Shown: positions 28,309-39,639, counted from the stretch's first letter. The stretch: 64,000 nucleotides of DNA from Paenibacillus dauci (GCF_000971985.1 NZ_LAQQ01000005.1:62001-126000); one strand, 5' to 3'. Translations and numbers: made by a program. The notes: a model not told the origin generated them from the sequence alone.

Positions 28309-29445
28309 ATGAAAAAACTAGCTTATTCCTTCTCTGCTGCTTTACTTGCTCTAACTATTATGCCCTGGCAAGCTGCTACAGTTAGTGCAGCCGAGGCAAC
28401 AGTTCCTGTTACGCCGCTAACCAATGAAATCACTGTACAGACCGAAGCTAATTTCCGTAATGCAGATGATGTAAATTCCTTCATTATAAAAGCTGCCCGT
28501 AATCATGTATCTGTGATCAACATGAGTGTAAAGCAGGACAGCGATGTTAATGGTAATTCCGGCTTTGCTTTTTACGACAGTCAGATTGTCCATGAAGCGA
28601 TTGGTTACGATGGCTTCGATGCACTATCTGCAGTAATTGACAAAGCTCATGAGTATGGTATCAAAGTACGTGCCTGGGTACCACAGGCTCAAGACAAAGC
28701 TGCTATCGATATTAACTCTTCCTGGCAAATGCGTACCATTGATGACAACGGCAGAATATCTTCTTACAATGGTTATACCGGTACAGAAAATCATGTCAAT
28801 CTGTTCGAACCAGCCGTGCAACAATATGAACGCTCTATCATCAAAGAAGTTGTACAAAATTATAACATCGATGGTGTTGTAATCAGCGGTCTGGATTTCG
28901 ATAATGAACGCGTAGATATGAATACTTCAACTATCAATGCTTTCCGTCAATCGAACAGCTTTGATCCTAGAGATCTGGATTTTACGAAGAGCAGTAATAG
29001 CGGTAAAATTGCACAATGGAACAACTGGAAAGCTCAACAAATGGCTTCTTACATTCAGTCGATCAGCACGGATGTAAAAACCATCAAGCCTGAACTTGCT
29101 CTGGGTGTCTACACTGCTTCTCCGGACAAAGCCAATTCCGGTCAGGATATTGCCTTGTTTAATGAGTATGTGGATTTCTTATTGCCGATGGCCGACTATC
29201 GTGGTCTGAATCATTCTGTAGACTGGATCTACAATTCTACAGGTGTTCTGGCAAGTACCCAAGCAAAAGCAGCAGATAAAACTCTTATTCCAGCAGTAGA
29301 TGTAAATATTGATACCAATACAGCAACTAATCTTTATAACGGACTTCGTGCCAATCAGCCAGAAGTAACCAGTCTTAACTATTATGCAACTGGTCAATGG
29401 ACAGATGCCATGATGAACAATCTGGGGCTGCGTTCCAGTCTTTAA
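28309..29445 (+). CDS. secreted glycosyl-hydrolase-like (GHL10-type) protein
   Basis: A 378-aa exported protein: signal peptide MKKLAYSFSAALLALTIMPW with cleavage near VSAAEA (residue 28), then a TIM-barrel-like domain. The blocks NHVSVINMSVKQDSD, KAHEYGIKVRAWVPQAQD, NYNIDGVVISGLDFDNER and LALGVYTASPDKAN follow the order of glycosyl-hydrolase-like family GHL10 (DUF187), which is related to GH13/GH-like barrels; the acidic GLDFDNE is a likely catalytic area. The ATG at 28309 has AAAGGA 10 bases upstream. Substrate unknown, presumably cell-surface or external glycan. Confidence 0.7.
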   Translation: MKKLAYSFSAALLALTIMPWQAATVSAAEATVPVTPLTNEITVQTEANFRNADDVNSFIIKAARNHVSVINMSVKQDSDVNGNSGFAFYDSQIVHEAIGYDGFDALSAVIDKAHEYGIKVRAWVPQAQDKAAIDINSSWQMRTIDDNGRISSYNGYTGTENHVNLFEPAVQQYERSIIKEVVQNYNIDGVVISGLDFDNERVDMNTSTINAFRQSNSFDPRDLDFTKSSNSGKIAQWNNWKAQQMASYIQSISTDVKTIKPELALGVYTASPDKANSGQDIALFNEYVDFLLPMADYRGLNHSVDWIYNSTGVLASTQAKAADKTLIPAVDVNIDTNTATNLYNGLRANQPEVTSLNYYATGQWTDAMMNNLGLRSSL

Positions 29446-29485
29446 TCCTTTAGATTGGACATAACTTAGCATAGATTAATATATC

Positions 29486-29518
29486 AGCCCTTTTCCTTTA
29501 TAGGAAAAGGGCTTTTTA
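29486..29518 (+). terminator. terminator after the GHL10-type gene
   Basis: 12-bp perfect stem AGCCCTTTTCCT/AGGAAAAGGGCT, 4-base loop, then TTTTT. Confidence 0.88.
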
Positions 29519-29646
29519 TATGCGGTTTATCCTGCAGGTTGTGAAGCATAATATCGAGTGCTATACTAGGTCCGCACCCAACAGTATGGATGCTCCTTTT
29601 ATGTGATTTTATTCACTGGTAATAGTTGCGAGGAGGACTGCCCGTT

Positions 29647-30564
29647 ATGATAAATGTTCGATTGAAACGCAAATTAGTGATCTGGAGCGTGCTTATCATT
29701 TTTGTGATAGCCGGCATTACTTGTTGGCTGTTGTATATGAATCATATGTCAAAGCCTGGTATTGCTTATACACAAACATGGTCTACAGAGCAAGGCAAGC
29801 TAAAGCATCTGCAGATTGACTCCGATTATGAGATTGCTGTGGAATTTGAGCCCAGCATAGATGGCAAAGATAGTGTACAGCTGCATGGTGAGCTATCGCC
29901 CTATGTAATTAGAGGTTTGAATACGTTAAATATCCAGCAGCAGACGCTCCATCTCCAATTGGAGCAGCCTCATTATCCAGGCAATTTGTGGAGTCGTATT
30001 CCTTCTGCACATGTTCAATACATTACGGTCTACCTTGCTGATTCACATAGTATGGAATCTGCCGAATTTCGTTTGGCTTCATCCCAGACCAATCTTACCG
30101 ATGTAACTGCCGATCGGATTGTTGCGCATACTGGATCGGGGCGTATCAAAGCTCAACAGCTAAATGGTCGTACTCAGCTTTATACTTCATCCGGTGATAT
30201 TCTGGTGCAGCAATGGCAGGGCAATCAACTGAAAATGGAATCAAGTTCCGGAAATATCCGGGTTAATCAGGCGATTGGACAAGTTCACTCCTTTACCGGA
30301 TCAGGCCAGCTGCATATCAACCGTCTGAATGGTGCAGGACAATTTGAATCAAACTCGGGTGATGTGGATATTACTCCGGTTCATACTGGTCATTTAGAGA
30401 TTCATGCTCGTACCGGTAATGTACTTGTACATGGTCATCTTCCCACTGCCGGAAAATATGATATCCAGTCGGAAAAAGGGATGATCCATCTGCCTTCCTC
30501 GTATTCTACGGATCAACCCTATATGAAGATACGTACTACTACCGGCAATATAACTATTGACTGA
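29647..30564 (+). CDS. membrane-anchored DUF4097-type beta-repeat protein
   Basis: A 305-aa protein with one N-terminal transmembrane helix (residues 10-35) and an extracellular repetitive beta domain. Short repeats around GSG/SGDI/SSGNI (HTGSGRIKAQQLNG, TSSGDILVQQWQG, SSSGNIRVNQAIG, TGSGQLHINRLNG) build a stacked beta-helix as in DUF4097 putative adhesins. In Firmicutes these often sit with membrane-stress regulators, but here no partner is seen. GAGGAGG precedes the ATG at 29647. Confidence 0.75.
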   Translation: MINVRLKRKLVIWSVLIIFVIAGITCWLLYMNHMSKPGIAYTQTWSTEQGKLKHLQIDSDYEIAVEFEPSIDGKDSVQLHGELSPYVIRGLNTLNIQQQTLHLQLEQPHYPGNLWSRIPSAHVQYITVYLADSHSMESAEFRLASSQTNLTDVTADRIVAHTGSGRIKAQQLNGRTQLYTSSGDILVQQWQGNQLKMESSSGNIRVNQAIGQVHSFTGSGQLHINRLNGAGQFESNSGDVDITPVHTGHLEIHARTGNVLVHGHLPTAGKYDIQSEKGMIHLPSSYSTDQPYMKIRTTTGNITID

Positions 30565-30792
30565 TAAAGACAGATAAATCGGCAATTTATGTACCTCTGG
30601 GTATGTATATTCGTTAACTGGTTTTATGCATTTTGTCTCTTCAAAATGTGACTTTATCTTCCGAATATTTTGTTAATAGACTATATTTATGATTTTTATG
30701 TAAATAATAACCATTTTATAATCTGTAATTATATAAAATATGTTATAACTAATAAAAGAAATGAAATCACGAACGACAACCTGGAGTGTGAC

Positions 30793-32670
30793 ATGACTAA
30801 CGAATCCCAACAATTACGTGAATTGTTAGATGCCAACCGCAGCAGTCATATCCTTTATATGTATAATGATGCATCTTCCTATCTCGACCATCTGGTTTCT
30901 TTTATGCAAACTGGGCTGGAGCAGCATAGCTACGTGCTGATCGCTGAAGATAATGCTATTTATAGTCAGGCGATGGCCATGCTGCAGCCCCATTTGATGA
31001 GCATTCAGCATGGTCTGGTCTATCATATTGATCCTGCATCCTGCAGATCTATCTCCCCTTATGCTCCTTTTGATCCGCTTTTTGATTATTTTACCAATCA
31101 TATATGTCAGTCTGAAGATGATCTGCAGTTTCCTGTATATATATGGTCCAAGCAGGAACAATCAAATACACTTCCCGATGTTTGCGATGAAGATCAGCAA
31201 AGCGGTCAAGAGTCCCCGGCTGCAGGATCTCTTTCAAAAAGAGTGTGTATTTGTGCCTGGGATGCTCAACGATTATCAGGAACAGATCAGCTGCAGCTAA
31301 TGCGGAATTATCCCTATCTGATGACTGACCAGGAGCTTGTATCTTCACCTCTGTATAATGATTTATCCACTTCTTCAAATGATGCAAACGACCAGGTAAG
31401 AAGTGCAGATAATCATCCGGATACTGTTCTAAGTTCCGGTCAATCAAGCAAAAAGCAGGAATGGCTGGAAGCCAGCCACATGGAGCAGCAGATTGCCGAG
31501 CAAACTGTACGTGCCAAAAGTGAATTCCTGGCGATGATGAGCCATGAGATACGTACGCCGATGAACGGGGTGATCGGGATGACTCAACTACTGCTGGATT
31601 CGCCGGATCTGGGCGAGCAGCATCGAGAGTATGTACAGATTATTGCCAAAAGTGGTCAATCCCTGCTGACTATCATTAATGATATTCTTGATTTTTCCAA
31701 AATAGAGGCTGGAAAAACAACACTGGTGGAAGAGCCTTTTAATATTTATCATCTTATGGCAGAAACGCTGGATATCATGCTCGTACGAGCCAAAGAAAAA
31801 AATCTGGAAGTCAGTCTGTCCATTCATCCTCATATACCGGAATGGCTAATTGGTGATCCCAAACGCCTGCGTCAGGTGCTGCTCAATCTGATCAGTAATG
31901 CTATCAAGTTTACGATGGACGGCAGTGTGAAAATCTCGGCCCGTCTGCTGGATGGCAGTATTGATCCATTGCTCATTCAATTTAGTGTAACAGACAGTGG
32001 TATTGGTGTACCTGCAGACAAAATCGATTACTTGTTCCAGCCTTTTCATCAGTTGGACAATCATATCACCCGGACCACCGAAGGTACGGGTCTGGGACTG
32101 GCTATTAGCAAAAGTCTGGTTGAGATGATGAATGGTGAAATCTGGATCGAACCATTGCCAGCTCACGGAACCCGATTCTGTTTTACAGCGAGTTTTCGCC
32201 CGGAAGAATCTCCTGCGCTGCCAGCAGAACCATTGATATCGAATAAACGCATTCAACTACGTTCACCATTAAATATTCTCATTGCCAGAGACTCTGCTTC
32301 CAGTCGGGATCAACTACAACAAACACTGCTGAATCTAGGATATACGGCTGCTGCGGTTAGCAGGCAGCAGCTTATAGAAAGTATGAAAAAGACTATATAT
32401 CATATTGTACTGATGGATATACCGATACCTGATAGGGAGTTCGATGAGCTTCTACGTAGTATGCTTATGCATAATCACAGAGACAACCCAAAACCTTACC
32501 TCATCGGGATTGTCGCTAGAGAACAGGATACTAACGGACAGGATTTTGGCTATTCGTCCGTTCTGGATGAATACCTGACCGAACCATTATCTGTAAATCA
32601 GCTGGCCGAAGTACTGCGAAAGTATGAAGAGAAGTATGGTCAACACGGACCCGATTCTCTGAATCCATGA
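30793..32670 (+). CDS. MEDS-domain hybrid histidine kinase
   Basis: A 625-aa soluble sensor kinase. The N-terminus (about residues 8-190, HILYMYNDASSYLDHLVSFM and VLIAEDNAIYSQAM) fits the MEDS sensory domain; a coiled linker leads to HisKA with H-box MSHEIRTPMNGVIGMTQ, then HATPase (NLISNAIKF, GIGVPADKI, GTGLGLAISK). The C-terminal receiver-like domain (residues 475-615) keeps Asp in VLMDIPIPD but lacks the conserved Lys (DEYLTEPL). CTGGAGTG precedes the ATG at 30793. No transmembrane segment. Convergent with the kdp operon, 26 bases apart. Confidence 0.8.
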   Translation: MTNESQQLRELLDANRSSHILYMYNDASSYLDHLVSFMQTGLEQHSYVLIAEDNAIYSQAMAMLQPHLMSIQHGLVYHIDPASCRSISPYAPFDPLFDYFTNHICQSEDDLQFPVYIWSKQEQSNTLPDVCDEDQQSGQESPAAGSLSKRVCICAWDAQRLSGTDQLQLMRNYPYLMTDQELVSSPLYNDLSTSSNDANDQVRSADNHPDTVLSSGQSSKKQEWLEASHMEQQIAEQTVRAKSEFLAMMSHEIRTPMNGVIGMTQLLLDSPDLGEQHREYVQIIAKSGQSLLTIINDILDFSKIEAGKTTLVEEPFNIYHLMAETLDIMLVRAKEKNLEVSLSIHPHIPEWLIGDPKRLRQVLLNLISNAIKFTMDGSVKISARLLDGSIDPLLIQFSVTDSGIGVPADKIDYLFQPFHQLDNHITRTTEGTGLGLAISKSLVEMMNGEIWIEPLPAHGTRFCFTASFRPEESPALPAEPLISNKRIQLRSPLNILIARDSASSRDQLQQTLLNLGYTAAAVSRQQLIESMKKTIYHIVLMDIPIPDREFDELLRSMLMHNHRDNPKPYLIGIVAREQDTNGQDFGYSSVLDEYLTEPLSVNQLAEVLRKYEEKYGQHGPDSLNP

Positions 32671-32672
32671 TC

Positions 32673-32718
32673 AAAAAGGTCGCAGCCCTCAGGTATTCAA
32701 TCCCTGTCGGCTACGACC
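32673..32718 (-). terminator. terminator of the kdp operon, overlapping the kdpD-like gene end
   Basis: On the minus strand GGTCGTAGCC pairs with GGCTGCGACC (one mismatch), followed by TTTTT. The stem begins inside the last codons of the tandem-KdpD gene. Confidence 0.7.
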
Positions 32719-35036
32719 AGAATGTCCATATTTCGTGCATAACGAAGTACTTTGCGTAATATAGATTCCCTCCCCCATCGTTTCCATCGGGGAGTACTGG
32801 ATTGGCCCAGAAGCATCTGTGTAGCCTGATGCTTCTGGGCTTCTTCGTTAATGATTCGTGCCAGATGCGTTAGCCCTTTACAGTCAGATTCATACTGAAT
32901 ATTGAATTCTCCACCAAGACGATTCGTAAGCTTGCTGAACTTGTCTGCTTTGAGAGCCGCATCTCCAATCAGTGACTGCGGATTTCCTATATGAATATAT
33001 GTGACAATCAGTCTGGCTTTGAGCCGATAGGCAATACGGAATCCTCTTCGGATCAACCGCTCTGCTTCATGATCCAGTTTCACTCCAACAAATATAATTT
33101 CTTCCCTATGCCATGGACCACGTAGCGAATCTATACGTTCCCATGATTCGAGACGATCATCTACATCATCAGCCACTTCACGGAGAGCCAGCTCACGCAG
33201 TGCAATCAGATTACCGAGTTTGAAAAAATGATTCATTGCCTGCTCTACTTTGGCAGCAGCATAGATTTTGCCTTCTTCCAGCCGTTGCTGCAAAGTCTGC
33301 GGTGTCACATCAATCAATTCAACTTCATCTGCCAGATGCAGAATGGAATCGGGTACGGTCTCGCGGACGCGAATTCCGGTAATCTGTTCAACCGCATCAT
33401 TGAGACTTTCCAGATGCTGAATATTTACAGTGGAAATTACCGAGATACCTGCATCCAGCAGTTCCCTGATATCCTCATACCGCTTGCTGTTTCTACTACC
33501 CGGCACATTCGTATGCGCAAGCTCATCAATGAGTGCTACTTCGGGATTACGTGCAAGTACCGCATCCAGATCCATTTCTTCCAGCTGTCGATCGCCATAA
33601 CTGATTTTGCATTTGGAAATCATCGGCAAAGTAGCCGCCTGAGCAGCTGTCTCCTGTCGTCCATGGGTCTCCAGTAGCCCGATCACTACATCAATTCCCT
33701 GACGCAACAGCTCATTTCCTTCTCTTAGCATGGTATAGGTTTTGCCGACACCTGGAGCCGCACCTACATAGACTTTGAATGTGCCGCGCTTGATCTGATC
33801 GATTTTGCGTTCGATTTCTTCGGAAGGTAACCGTCGGTAGACCTCATTTCTTTTGACTGCGCTGGTGCGTGCAGGCAGAATACGCTCACCTTCCTGCTCT
33901 GCCCGATCAGCCATCAAAAAAATATCGATATCCCGTGTATACAGCAGCAGACCATTAATAACCGAACGATTCACTATTTCCTGCCAGCGGTTCTGACGTG
34001 AATGCCCCAGTACAATTCGTGTCACCTGATGCTCACGGGCATAATTCACCATCTGTCTGGGTAGCATCTGCTGCGAACGAATAGGAACTTCTTCGAATAC
34101 CCCGCCGATCTGCCGGGTCAGCTCTTGAAATGCATTTTTGAAGGTCTGCTCTTCTCGCGTCAATTTACGGCTGGAATTGCGAAAGGAGACGACAAGTAGG
34201 TCTCCACTGAGCCGTCTGGCAATCTGCTGACCCCGTCTGATATAGATCGACCCGTTCCAATGATACTGTGCCGATACCATAATGCGCTCGGCAGTACCGG
34301 TCGGACCGGTCAGTCCCTGCTCAGCACGGTGCTTTTCCAATGTACCGCCGACTCCCTCCGCAACCGTACGCAATGCCAGTTCGCGTAGTACAGCCAGATT
34401 GCCACGTTCAAAATAGTCACGGTCTGCACTGTTATTCAAATGACCGGCAAAATAACGCTGGAGGATAACCTCCGGCGTTACATCAATCAGACGAACTTCA
34501 TCTGCCTGTTCCAATACATTGGCAGGAACAGTACATTTCACTTTACGGCCAATATATTGCCGTGCCAGTTCTGCAACTCCTTCGAGTTCGTATACATTCA
34601 CAGTAACCATAATGCTGATACCATGCTGCAGTAGATGTTGAATATCTTCCCATCGGGTAGCATATTGGGCTTCCGGGCGATTATGATGAGCCAAATGATC
34701 CACCAGTAGTACTTCCGGATTGCGACCAATAATCTGTTCGATATTCAGATCCTTTTGCTCACTCTGCTGTCCGTCCTCTTCTATTTTGGTCCAGTGAATG
34801 CTCGGAATTCGTTCCAGATCACCAAGCTGCTGTACGGTCTCTGGTCGGCGAAGAGTAGATACCGCACACATCGCTACATCAATACCCTCCTGCTTAAGCA
34901 GCTGACCATCCCGGAGCATATGATAAGTCTTACCGGAGCCGCTGACGGCTCCGATATAGACTTTGAGTTTGCCATGATGCAATTTGGCGATCATTTGCAG
35001 CATCTCTTCAGGTGTCTTGCGCCGAAACGTACTCAT
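32697..35036 (-). CDS. tandem-duplicated KdpD sensor region lacking the kinase
   Basis: A 779-aa protein made of two head-to-tail copies of the KdpD N-terminal region, each a KdpD ATPase-like domain plus a USP domain (copy 1 residues 1-385, copy 2 about 400-779). Copy 2 has canonical Walker [10 protein letters not shown] (425-433) and [13 protein letters not shown]; copy 1 has GAVSGSGKT (29-37) and [12 protein letters not shown], so it is diverged. There are no transmembrane helices, HisKA or HATPase. The ATG overlaps the kdpC stop (ATGA). It presumably senses or modulates Kdp from the cytoplasm; mechanism unknown. Confidence 0.88.
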   Translation of the reverse strand: MSTFRRKTPEEMLQMIAKLHHGKLKVYIGAVSGSGKTYHMLRDGQLLKQEGIDVAMCAVSTLRRPETVQQLGDLERIPSIHWTKIEEDGQQSEQKDLNIEQIIGRNPEVLLVDHLAHHNRPEAQYATRWEDIQHLLQHGISIMVTVNVYELEGVAELARQYIGRKVKCTVPANVLEQADEVRLIDVTPEVILQRYFAGHLNNSADRDYFERGNLAVLRELALRTVAEGVGGTLEKHRAEQGLTGPTGTAERIMVSAQYHWNGSIYIRRGQQIARRLSGDLLVVSFRNSSRKLTREEQTFKNAFQELTRQIGGVFEEVPIRSQQMLPRQMVNYAREHQVTRIVLGHSRQNRWQEIVNRSVINGLLLYTRDIDIFLMADRAEQEGERILPARTSAVKRNEVYRRLPSEEIERKIDQIKRGTFKVYVGAAPGVGKTYTMLREGNELLRQGIDVVIGLLETHGRQETAAQAATLPMISKCKISYGDRQLEEMDLDAVLARNPEVALIDELAHTNVPGSRNSKRYEDIRELLDAGISVISTVNIQHLESLNDAVEQITGIRVRETVPDSILHLADEVELIDVTPQTLQQRLEEGKIYAAAKVEQAMNHFFKLGNLIALRELALREVADDVDDRLESWERIDSLRGPWHREEIIFVGVKLDHEAERLIRRGFRIAYRLKARLIVTYIHIGNPQSLIGDAALKADKFSKLTNRLGGEFNIQYESDCKGLTHLARIINEEAQKHQATQMLLGQSSTPRWKRWGRESILRKVLRYARNMDILVVADRD

Positions 35037-35608
35037 GACTGGGCACGCAGCTGCTGCACTGCCAGATTCAGTTTGAGTACATTAACAGCTGGTTCACCAA
35101 AAATGCCTAATTGTGCAGAAGTTGTATTTTCTTGTACCAGCGATTGAAGCTGATCCGCTTTCAGGCCAGTCAGTTGGCTGATACGGGGAATCTGGGCTGC
35201 CGCTGCCTGCGGTGTAATATCCGGATCAAGACCCGAGCCGGAATTGGTCACCAGATCGACAGGCAGTGAAGATACGGGAACGTCAGGATTCTGCTTTTGC
35301 CATGCAGCGACTGATTCTTCAATTCGTTTGCTTAAATCAGGATTGGATGGTGCATAGTTCGGTGAACCCGATCCGTTGGCATTATATTCGATGCTGGACA
35401 CCCGTCCCTGGAAATAATGAGGATCGGTAAATGACTGTCCGATCAGCTCTGAACCAATCACATCGTGGTTGCTGTTATATACAAGGCTGCCTGCCGCTTG
35501 ATGCGGCATGGCAACTTTGGCTATTCCTGTAATGGCTAATTGATATAGTACACAGCACAGGACAAATAGTATTGCACTCGTACGTAGTGTAATCCATACA
35601 TTTTTCAC
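35033..35608 (-). CDS. kdpC: potassium-transporting ATPase subunit KdpC
   Basis: A 191-aa subunit with one N-terminal transmembrane helix (residues 8-30) and an external domain with the family motifs [18 protein letters not shown] and [19 protein letters not shown]. It assembles with KdpA and KdpB and aids K+ binding. GTG start with AAAGGAAAG upstream. Fourth Kdp subunit gene of the operon, between kdpB and the tandem-KdpD gene. Confidence 0.95.
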   Translation of the reverse strand: MKNVWITLRTSAILFVLCCVLYQLAITGIAKVAMPHQAAGSLVYNSNHDVIGSELIGQSFTDPHYFQGRVSSIEYNANGSGSPNYAPSNPDLSKRIEESVAAWQKQNPDVPVSSLPVDLVTNSGSGLDPDITPQAAAAQIPRISQLTGLKADQLQSLVQENTTSAQLGIFGEPAVNVLKLNLAVQQLRAQS

Positions 35609-35690
35609 GTTTATTCTTTCCTTTCCGAATAGGCAATTAATCTTGGTAGACAGTTAATATTGCTCATATACAGACCATGCTATTACAGAA

Positions 35691-37718
35691 TCAGACAAAC
35701 CACTGGATCAACAAATCAATCACTTTAATCCCGATAAATGGCACCACTACACCACCGAATCCATAAATAAACAGGTTACGTTGTAACAATCGGCTGGAGC
35801 TCATTGGCTTGTAGGCTACCCCTTTCATCGCCAGCGGGATCAGAATAGGAATAATAATCGCATTAAAAATCAGTGCCGACAGGATCGCTGAAGTCGGTGA
35901 GTGCAGATTCATTACATTAAGTAGCTGCATCTGCGGAATAGCAACCATAAACATAGCGGGAATAATCGCAAAGTACTTGGCAATATCATTGGCGATACTA
36001 AATGTAGTCAGACTGCCACGCGTCATCAGCAGCTGCTTGCCAATCGCTACCACTTCGATGATTTTGGAAGGATCAGAATCCAGGTCAATCATATTGGCAG
36101 CTTCCTTGGCGGCTACCGTACCGCTGTTCATTGCAATCCCGACATCAGCTTGCGCCAGTGCCGGAGCATCATTAGTACCATCTCCGGTCATCGCAACCAG
36201 CTTGCCTTCAGCCTGTTCGCGGCGAATAACAGCAATTTTGTCCTCGGGTGTACTTTCGGCGATATAATCATCGACTCCTGCTTCTCTTGCTATGGTTGCT
36301 GCAGTGAGCGGATTATCACCGGTACACATAATCGTCTTGATTCCCATACTGCGCATCTGTTCAAAACGTTCTTTCATGCCTGCTTTGACGGTATCCTTGA
36401 GATAGATCAATCCATAGATCGTATCATCTACTGCTACCGCCAGTGGTGTACCACCTGCCGAAGCAATTGCATCACTATTGGCTTGCAGGGAAGCAGGAAT
36501 GGTTCCGCCCTGCTCGGTCACCCAGTTTTTGACCGCATCTACAGCTCCCTTGCGCACTTTGCGTCCGTCCGGCAGATTTAGTCCGCTCATACGCGTCTCT
36601 GCCCTGAATTCGATAACCTCCGCGTCTCTCCCCAATTCCTGATCATAATTCCAATTTTGCTTTTTCATAAGTTCCAGTACGGATCGTCCCTCTGGTGTCT
36701 CATCATAGGTTGAACTGATGGCTGCCCAGTACCCTACGTCCTGTGCAGCATGTCCATCGGTAGGTACGAATTCGCTTGCCATCCGATTACCGTAGGTGAT
36801 CGTACCGGTTTTATCCAGAATAATAGTATTGATATCCCCGGAAGCTTCGACTGCTTTGCCTGACATGGCCAATACATTAAATCGGGTCACCCGGTCCATA
36901 CCGGCAATCCCGATAGCAGACAACAGACCGCCAATTGTTGTTGGAATCAGACAGACCAGCAGGGCAATCAATACCGGAACAGCCAGATCAATCTCCAGAT
37001 AATTCGCCATGAATGGCAGGGTAACAACAACCATCATGAATATAATAGTCAAGCTTATCAACACTGTGTTTAATGCAATCTCATTAGGTGTCTTTTGGCG
37101 TTCTGCTCCTTCGACCAGACTGATCATTCGATCCATAAAGGATTCGCCGGGATCGCTTGTAATACGTATCCTAATCTCGTCACTAATGACCATGGTACCT
37201 CCGGTCACCGAACTGAAATCTCCACCCGCTTCCTTGATAACCGGAGCGGATTCACCGGTTATGGCAGATTCATCTACAGATGCCAGCCCCTTGATGACTT
37301 CGCCATCTCCAGGAATCATTTCTCCCTGGGATACTCGCACAATATCGCCTTTACGCAGATCGGTAGAAGGTACTTCTACCGTCTTCTCACCATCAATACG
37401 ATGAGCCATAATTTCTTTTTTGGTCTTTTTGAGAGAATCTGCCTGTGCTTTGCCACGTCCTTCAGCCAGCGCTTCGGCAAAGTTCGCAAACAATATAGTG
37501 AATAATAAAATAACAGCTACAGATATATTGAAACCGGTCGATACAGATTCTCCGAAAGCATTGGGCATGAAAATCAATAAAACACTGATTATCAGACCTA
37601 CTTCTACTACAAACATGACTGGATTTTTCATCATTAATCTGGGATTTAATTTTATGACCGATTGCTGCAAAGCCTTGCTAATCAGTTCCCGGTTCATCAC
37701 GGAAGCTTGATTTTTCAT
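35691..37718 (-). CDS. kdpB: potassium-transporting P-type ATPase subunit KdpB
   Basis: A 675-aa P-type ATPase that powers the KdpFABC high-affinity K+ importer. Visible: TGES actuator loop ([11 protein letters not shown]), phosphorylation site DKTGTIT, and hinge [16 protein letters not shown], with about seven transmembrane helices. The ATG at 37716-37718 has GGAGG 8 bases upstream; a GTG 15 bases earlier overlaps that site. Lies between kdpA and kdpC. Confidence 0.96.
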   Translation of the reverse strand: MKNQASVMNRELISKALQQSVIKLNPRLMMKNPVMFVVEVGLIISVLLIFMPNAFGESVSTGFNISVAVILLFTILFANFAEALAEGRGKAQADSLKKTKKEIMAHRIDGEKTVEVPSTDLRKGDIVRVSQGEMIPGDGEVIKGLASVDESAITGESAPVIKEAGGDFSSVTGGTMVISDEIRIRITSDPGESFMDRMISLVEGAERQKTPNEIALNTVLISLTIIFMMVVVTLPFMANYLEIDLAVPVLIALLVCLIPTTIGGLLSAIGIAGMDRVTRFNVLAMSGKAVEASGDINTIILDKTGTITYGNRMASEFVPTDGHAAQDVGYWAAISSTYDETPEGRSVLELMKKQNWNYDQELGRDAEVIEFRAETRMSGLNLPDGRKVRKGAVDAVKNWVTEQGGTIPASLQANSDAIASAGGTPLAVAVDDTIYGLIYLKDTVKAGMKERFEQMRSMGIKTIMCTGDNPLTAATIAREAGVDDYIAESTPEDKIAVIRREQAEGKLVAMTGDGTNDAPALAQADVGIAMNSGTVAAKEAANMIDLDSDPSKIIEVVAIGKQLLMTRGSLTTFSIANDIAKYFAIIPAMFMVAIPQMQLLNVMNLHSPTSAILSALIFNAIIIPILIPLAMKGVAYKPMSSSRLLQRNLFIYGFGGVVVPFIGIKVIDLLIQWFV

Positions 37719-37868
37719 TGCTGATTCCTCCACTTGAAATGTCTCTATTTTCGCTATGCTTTATTTATCAAATAGTCATATATACAGATCAATCGCTGAG
37801 ATAGGTTACAGCTCCGCATTCGGGTAATGTTATTGGATATTCTCCAAAGCGGCTGCTCGTCCATACCT

Positions 37869-39539
37869 TTACAAAGTCAGCTGTTCTGCAATCGGTCCCA
37901 GTACAAGCGCCGGGAAAAACGTCAATGCCCCTACGATGACAACAGCAACTACAAATACCAAGCCAAACAGCGGCTGATCGGTACGCAATGTTCCACTAGT
38001 CTCAGGTACCGGCTTTTTCATGAGCAATGATCCGGCTACTGCCAGCAAAGTTATCATTGAAAAGTAACGTGCGATAAACATAACCACGCCGGTCGACACA
38101 TTCCAGAATATCGTATTGTCCCCCAACCCTTCAAAGCCCGAACCATTATTGGCTGCAGAAGAAGTAAACTCATACAATACCTGAGTCAATCCATGATAGC
38201 CCGGATTGGAAATGGTGTCCGGGTATGCCATCAGAGCAATAGCCGTTGGTGCCAGAATCAACAATGGCTGGATCAGCAACGTCACTGCAATCAGCTTCAT
38301 TTCTCTGCCTTCGATTTTGCGTCCCAAAAATTCAGGCGTTCGTCCAACCATCAATCCGGACAGGAACACCGCGATAATGGCATACATCAGCACGTTAAGA
38401 ACCCCGACTCCCGAACCGCCAAAGACTGTATTAAGCATCATATTCCCAATAGCGACCATACCCGCGATCGGTGTCAATGTATCATGCATAGTATTTACTG
38501 CGCCTGTCTCCGACGCCGTAGTTACTACCGAATAAAAGGAGGATTGTTCTACACCAATACGTACTTCCTTACCTTCCATCGAACCTGTACCCTGCTGGAT
38601 ACCTGCCTGCTGAATGAGCGGATTCCCCTGATGCTCACTTACCAGCGATACGCTCAGTATCACGATAAACATCATCATCATGGATACGAACAATACACGC
38701 CCCTGCTTATTGTTGCCAACCATTTTGCCATATGTAAATGGCAGTGAGACCGGAACCAGCATCATCAGCATAATTTGTAGCATGTTACTGATACCGCCCG
38801 GATTCTCAAATGGATGCGCGGAATTGGCTCCCATAAAGCCTCCACCATTGTTACCCAGCTCCTTGATCGCCAGGAAAGTACCCATAGGTCCTGTAGCAAT
38901 CTGCTGCTGCGCTCCTTGCAACGTCTGGGCAGTCACTCCGGTCTGCAAGGTCTGCGGTACACCAAGCCCGATCAGGATGATTGCTGCAACACAGGCCAGC
39001 GGAAGCAGAATCCGTGTTACTGCCCGAGTCAGATCCACAAAGAAATTACCAAGCGGCTTGCCTGCCAGTCCACGAATAAATGCGATAGCTACTGCAATCC
39101 CTGTGGCCGGTGAGACAAACATCATAAACACGATCGCTGTCATCTGCGAGAATAATGACAATCCGCTTTCTCCACTATAATGCTGAAGATTTGTATTCGT
39201 CATAAAACTTACAGCTGTGTTAAAAGCCAGATCCGGGCTCATTGCACCTATGCCTGCCGGATTAAGTGGCAGCTTATCCTGCAAACGGAAAATCATATAT
39301 ACTACCAGCAATAATACCGTGTTGCTGATCAATACAGCGGCTGCATACTGCTTCCAGGTCTGATTTTCCTGACGGACACCACCAACACGATAAATTCCTT
39401 TTTCCAGCGGACCAAACCAGCGATCCAGACGTCCTGGTGTGTAATCAAATGCTCTCGCAATATAACTGCCCATAGGACGAGCCAATAAAATAACGATGAT
39501 CAAAGTTACTGCAATTCCGATATATGGAAGAATACTCAC
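37869..39539 (-). CDS. kdpA: potassium-transporting ATPase subunit KdpA
   Basis: A 556-aa membrane subunit forming the K+ selectivity path of KdpFABC; it has ten or more helices. The pore-like blocks are visible, such as AVSFMTNTNLQHYSGESGLS, NNGGGFMGANSAHPFENP and SSAANNGSGFEGLGDN. GTG start at 39537-39539 with CAGGAG upstream, 19 bases after kdpF. Confidence 0.96.
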   Translation of the reverse strand: MSILPYIGIAVTLIIVILLARPMGSYIARAFDYTPGRLDRWFGPLEKGIYRVGGVRQENQTWKQYAAAVLISNTVLLLVVYMIFRLQDKLPLNPAGIGAMSPDLAFNTAVSFMTNTNLQHYSGESGLSLFSQMTAIVFMMFVSPATGIAVAIAFIRGLAGKPLGNFFVDLTRAVTRILLPLACVAAIILIGLGVPQTLQTGVTAQTLQGAQQQIATGPMGTFLAIKELGNNGGGFMGANSAHPFENPGGISNMLQIMLMMLVPVSLPFTYGKMVGNNKQGRVLFVSMMMMFIVILSVSLVSEHQGNPLIQQAGIQQGTGSMEGKEVRIGVEQSSFYSVVTTASETGAVNTMHDTLTPIAGMVAIGNMMLNTVFGGSGVGVLNVLMYAIIAVFLSGLMVGRTPEFLGRKIEGREMKLIAVTLLIQPLLILAPTAIALMAYPDTISNPGYHGLTQVLYEFTSSAANNGSGFEGLGDNTIFWNVSTGVVMFIARYFSMITLLAVAGSLLMKKPVPETSGTLRTDQPLFGLVFVVAVVIVGALTFFPALVLGPIAEQLTL

Positions 39540-39558
39540 AACACTCGCTCCTGCCTAT

Positions 39559-39639
39559 TTAAAATTTTTCCGGATAGATTAAGGCATAACACAGATACAC
39601 CAGCAAACCAGCAATAATAATCCATAATAACCAGGTCAC
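39559..39639 (-). CDS. kdpF: KdpF small subunit
   Basis: A 26-aa single-helix peptide, GTG start, TWLLWIIIAGLLVYLCYALI then YPEKF. The pattern (hydrophobic helix ending in Tyr-Ala-Leu and a P-E-x-F tail) is that of KdpF, which stabilises the KdpABC complex. The GTG overlaps the TGA of the upstream small ORF (GTGA), and GAGGGAAT lies upstream, so translation is likely coupled. Confidence 0.9.
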   Translation of the reverse strand: MTWLLWIIIAGLLVYLCYALIYPEKF

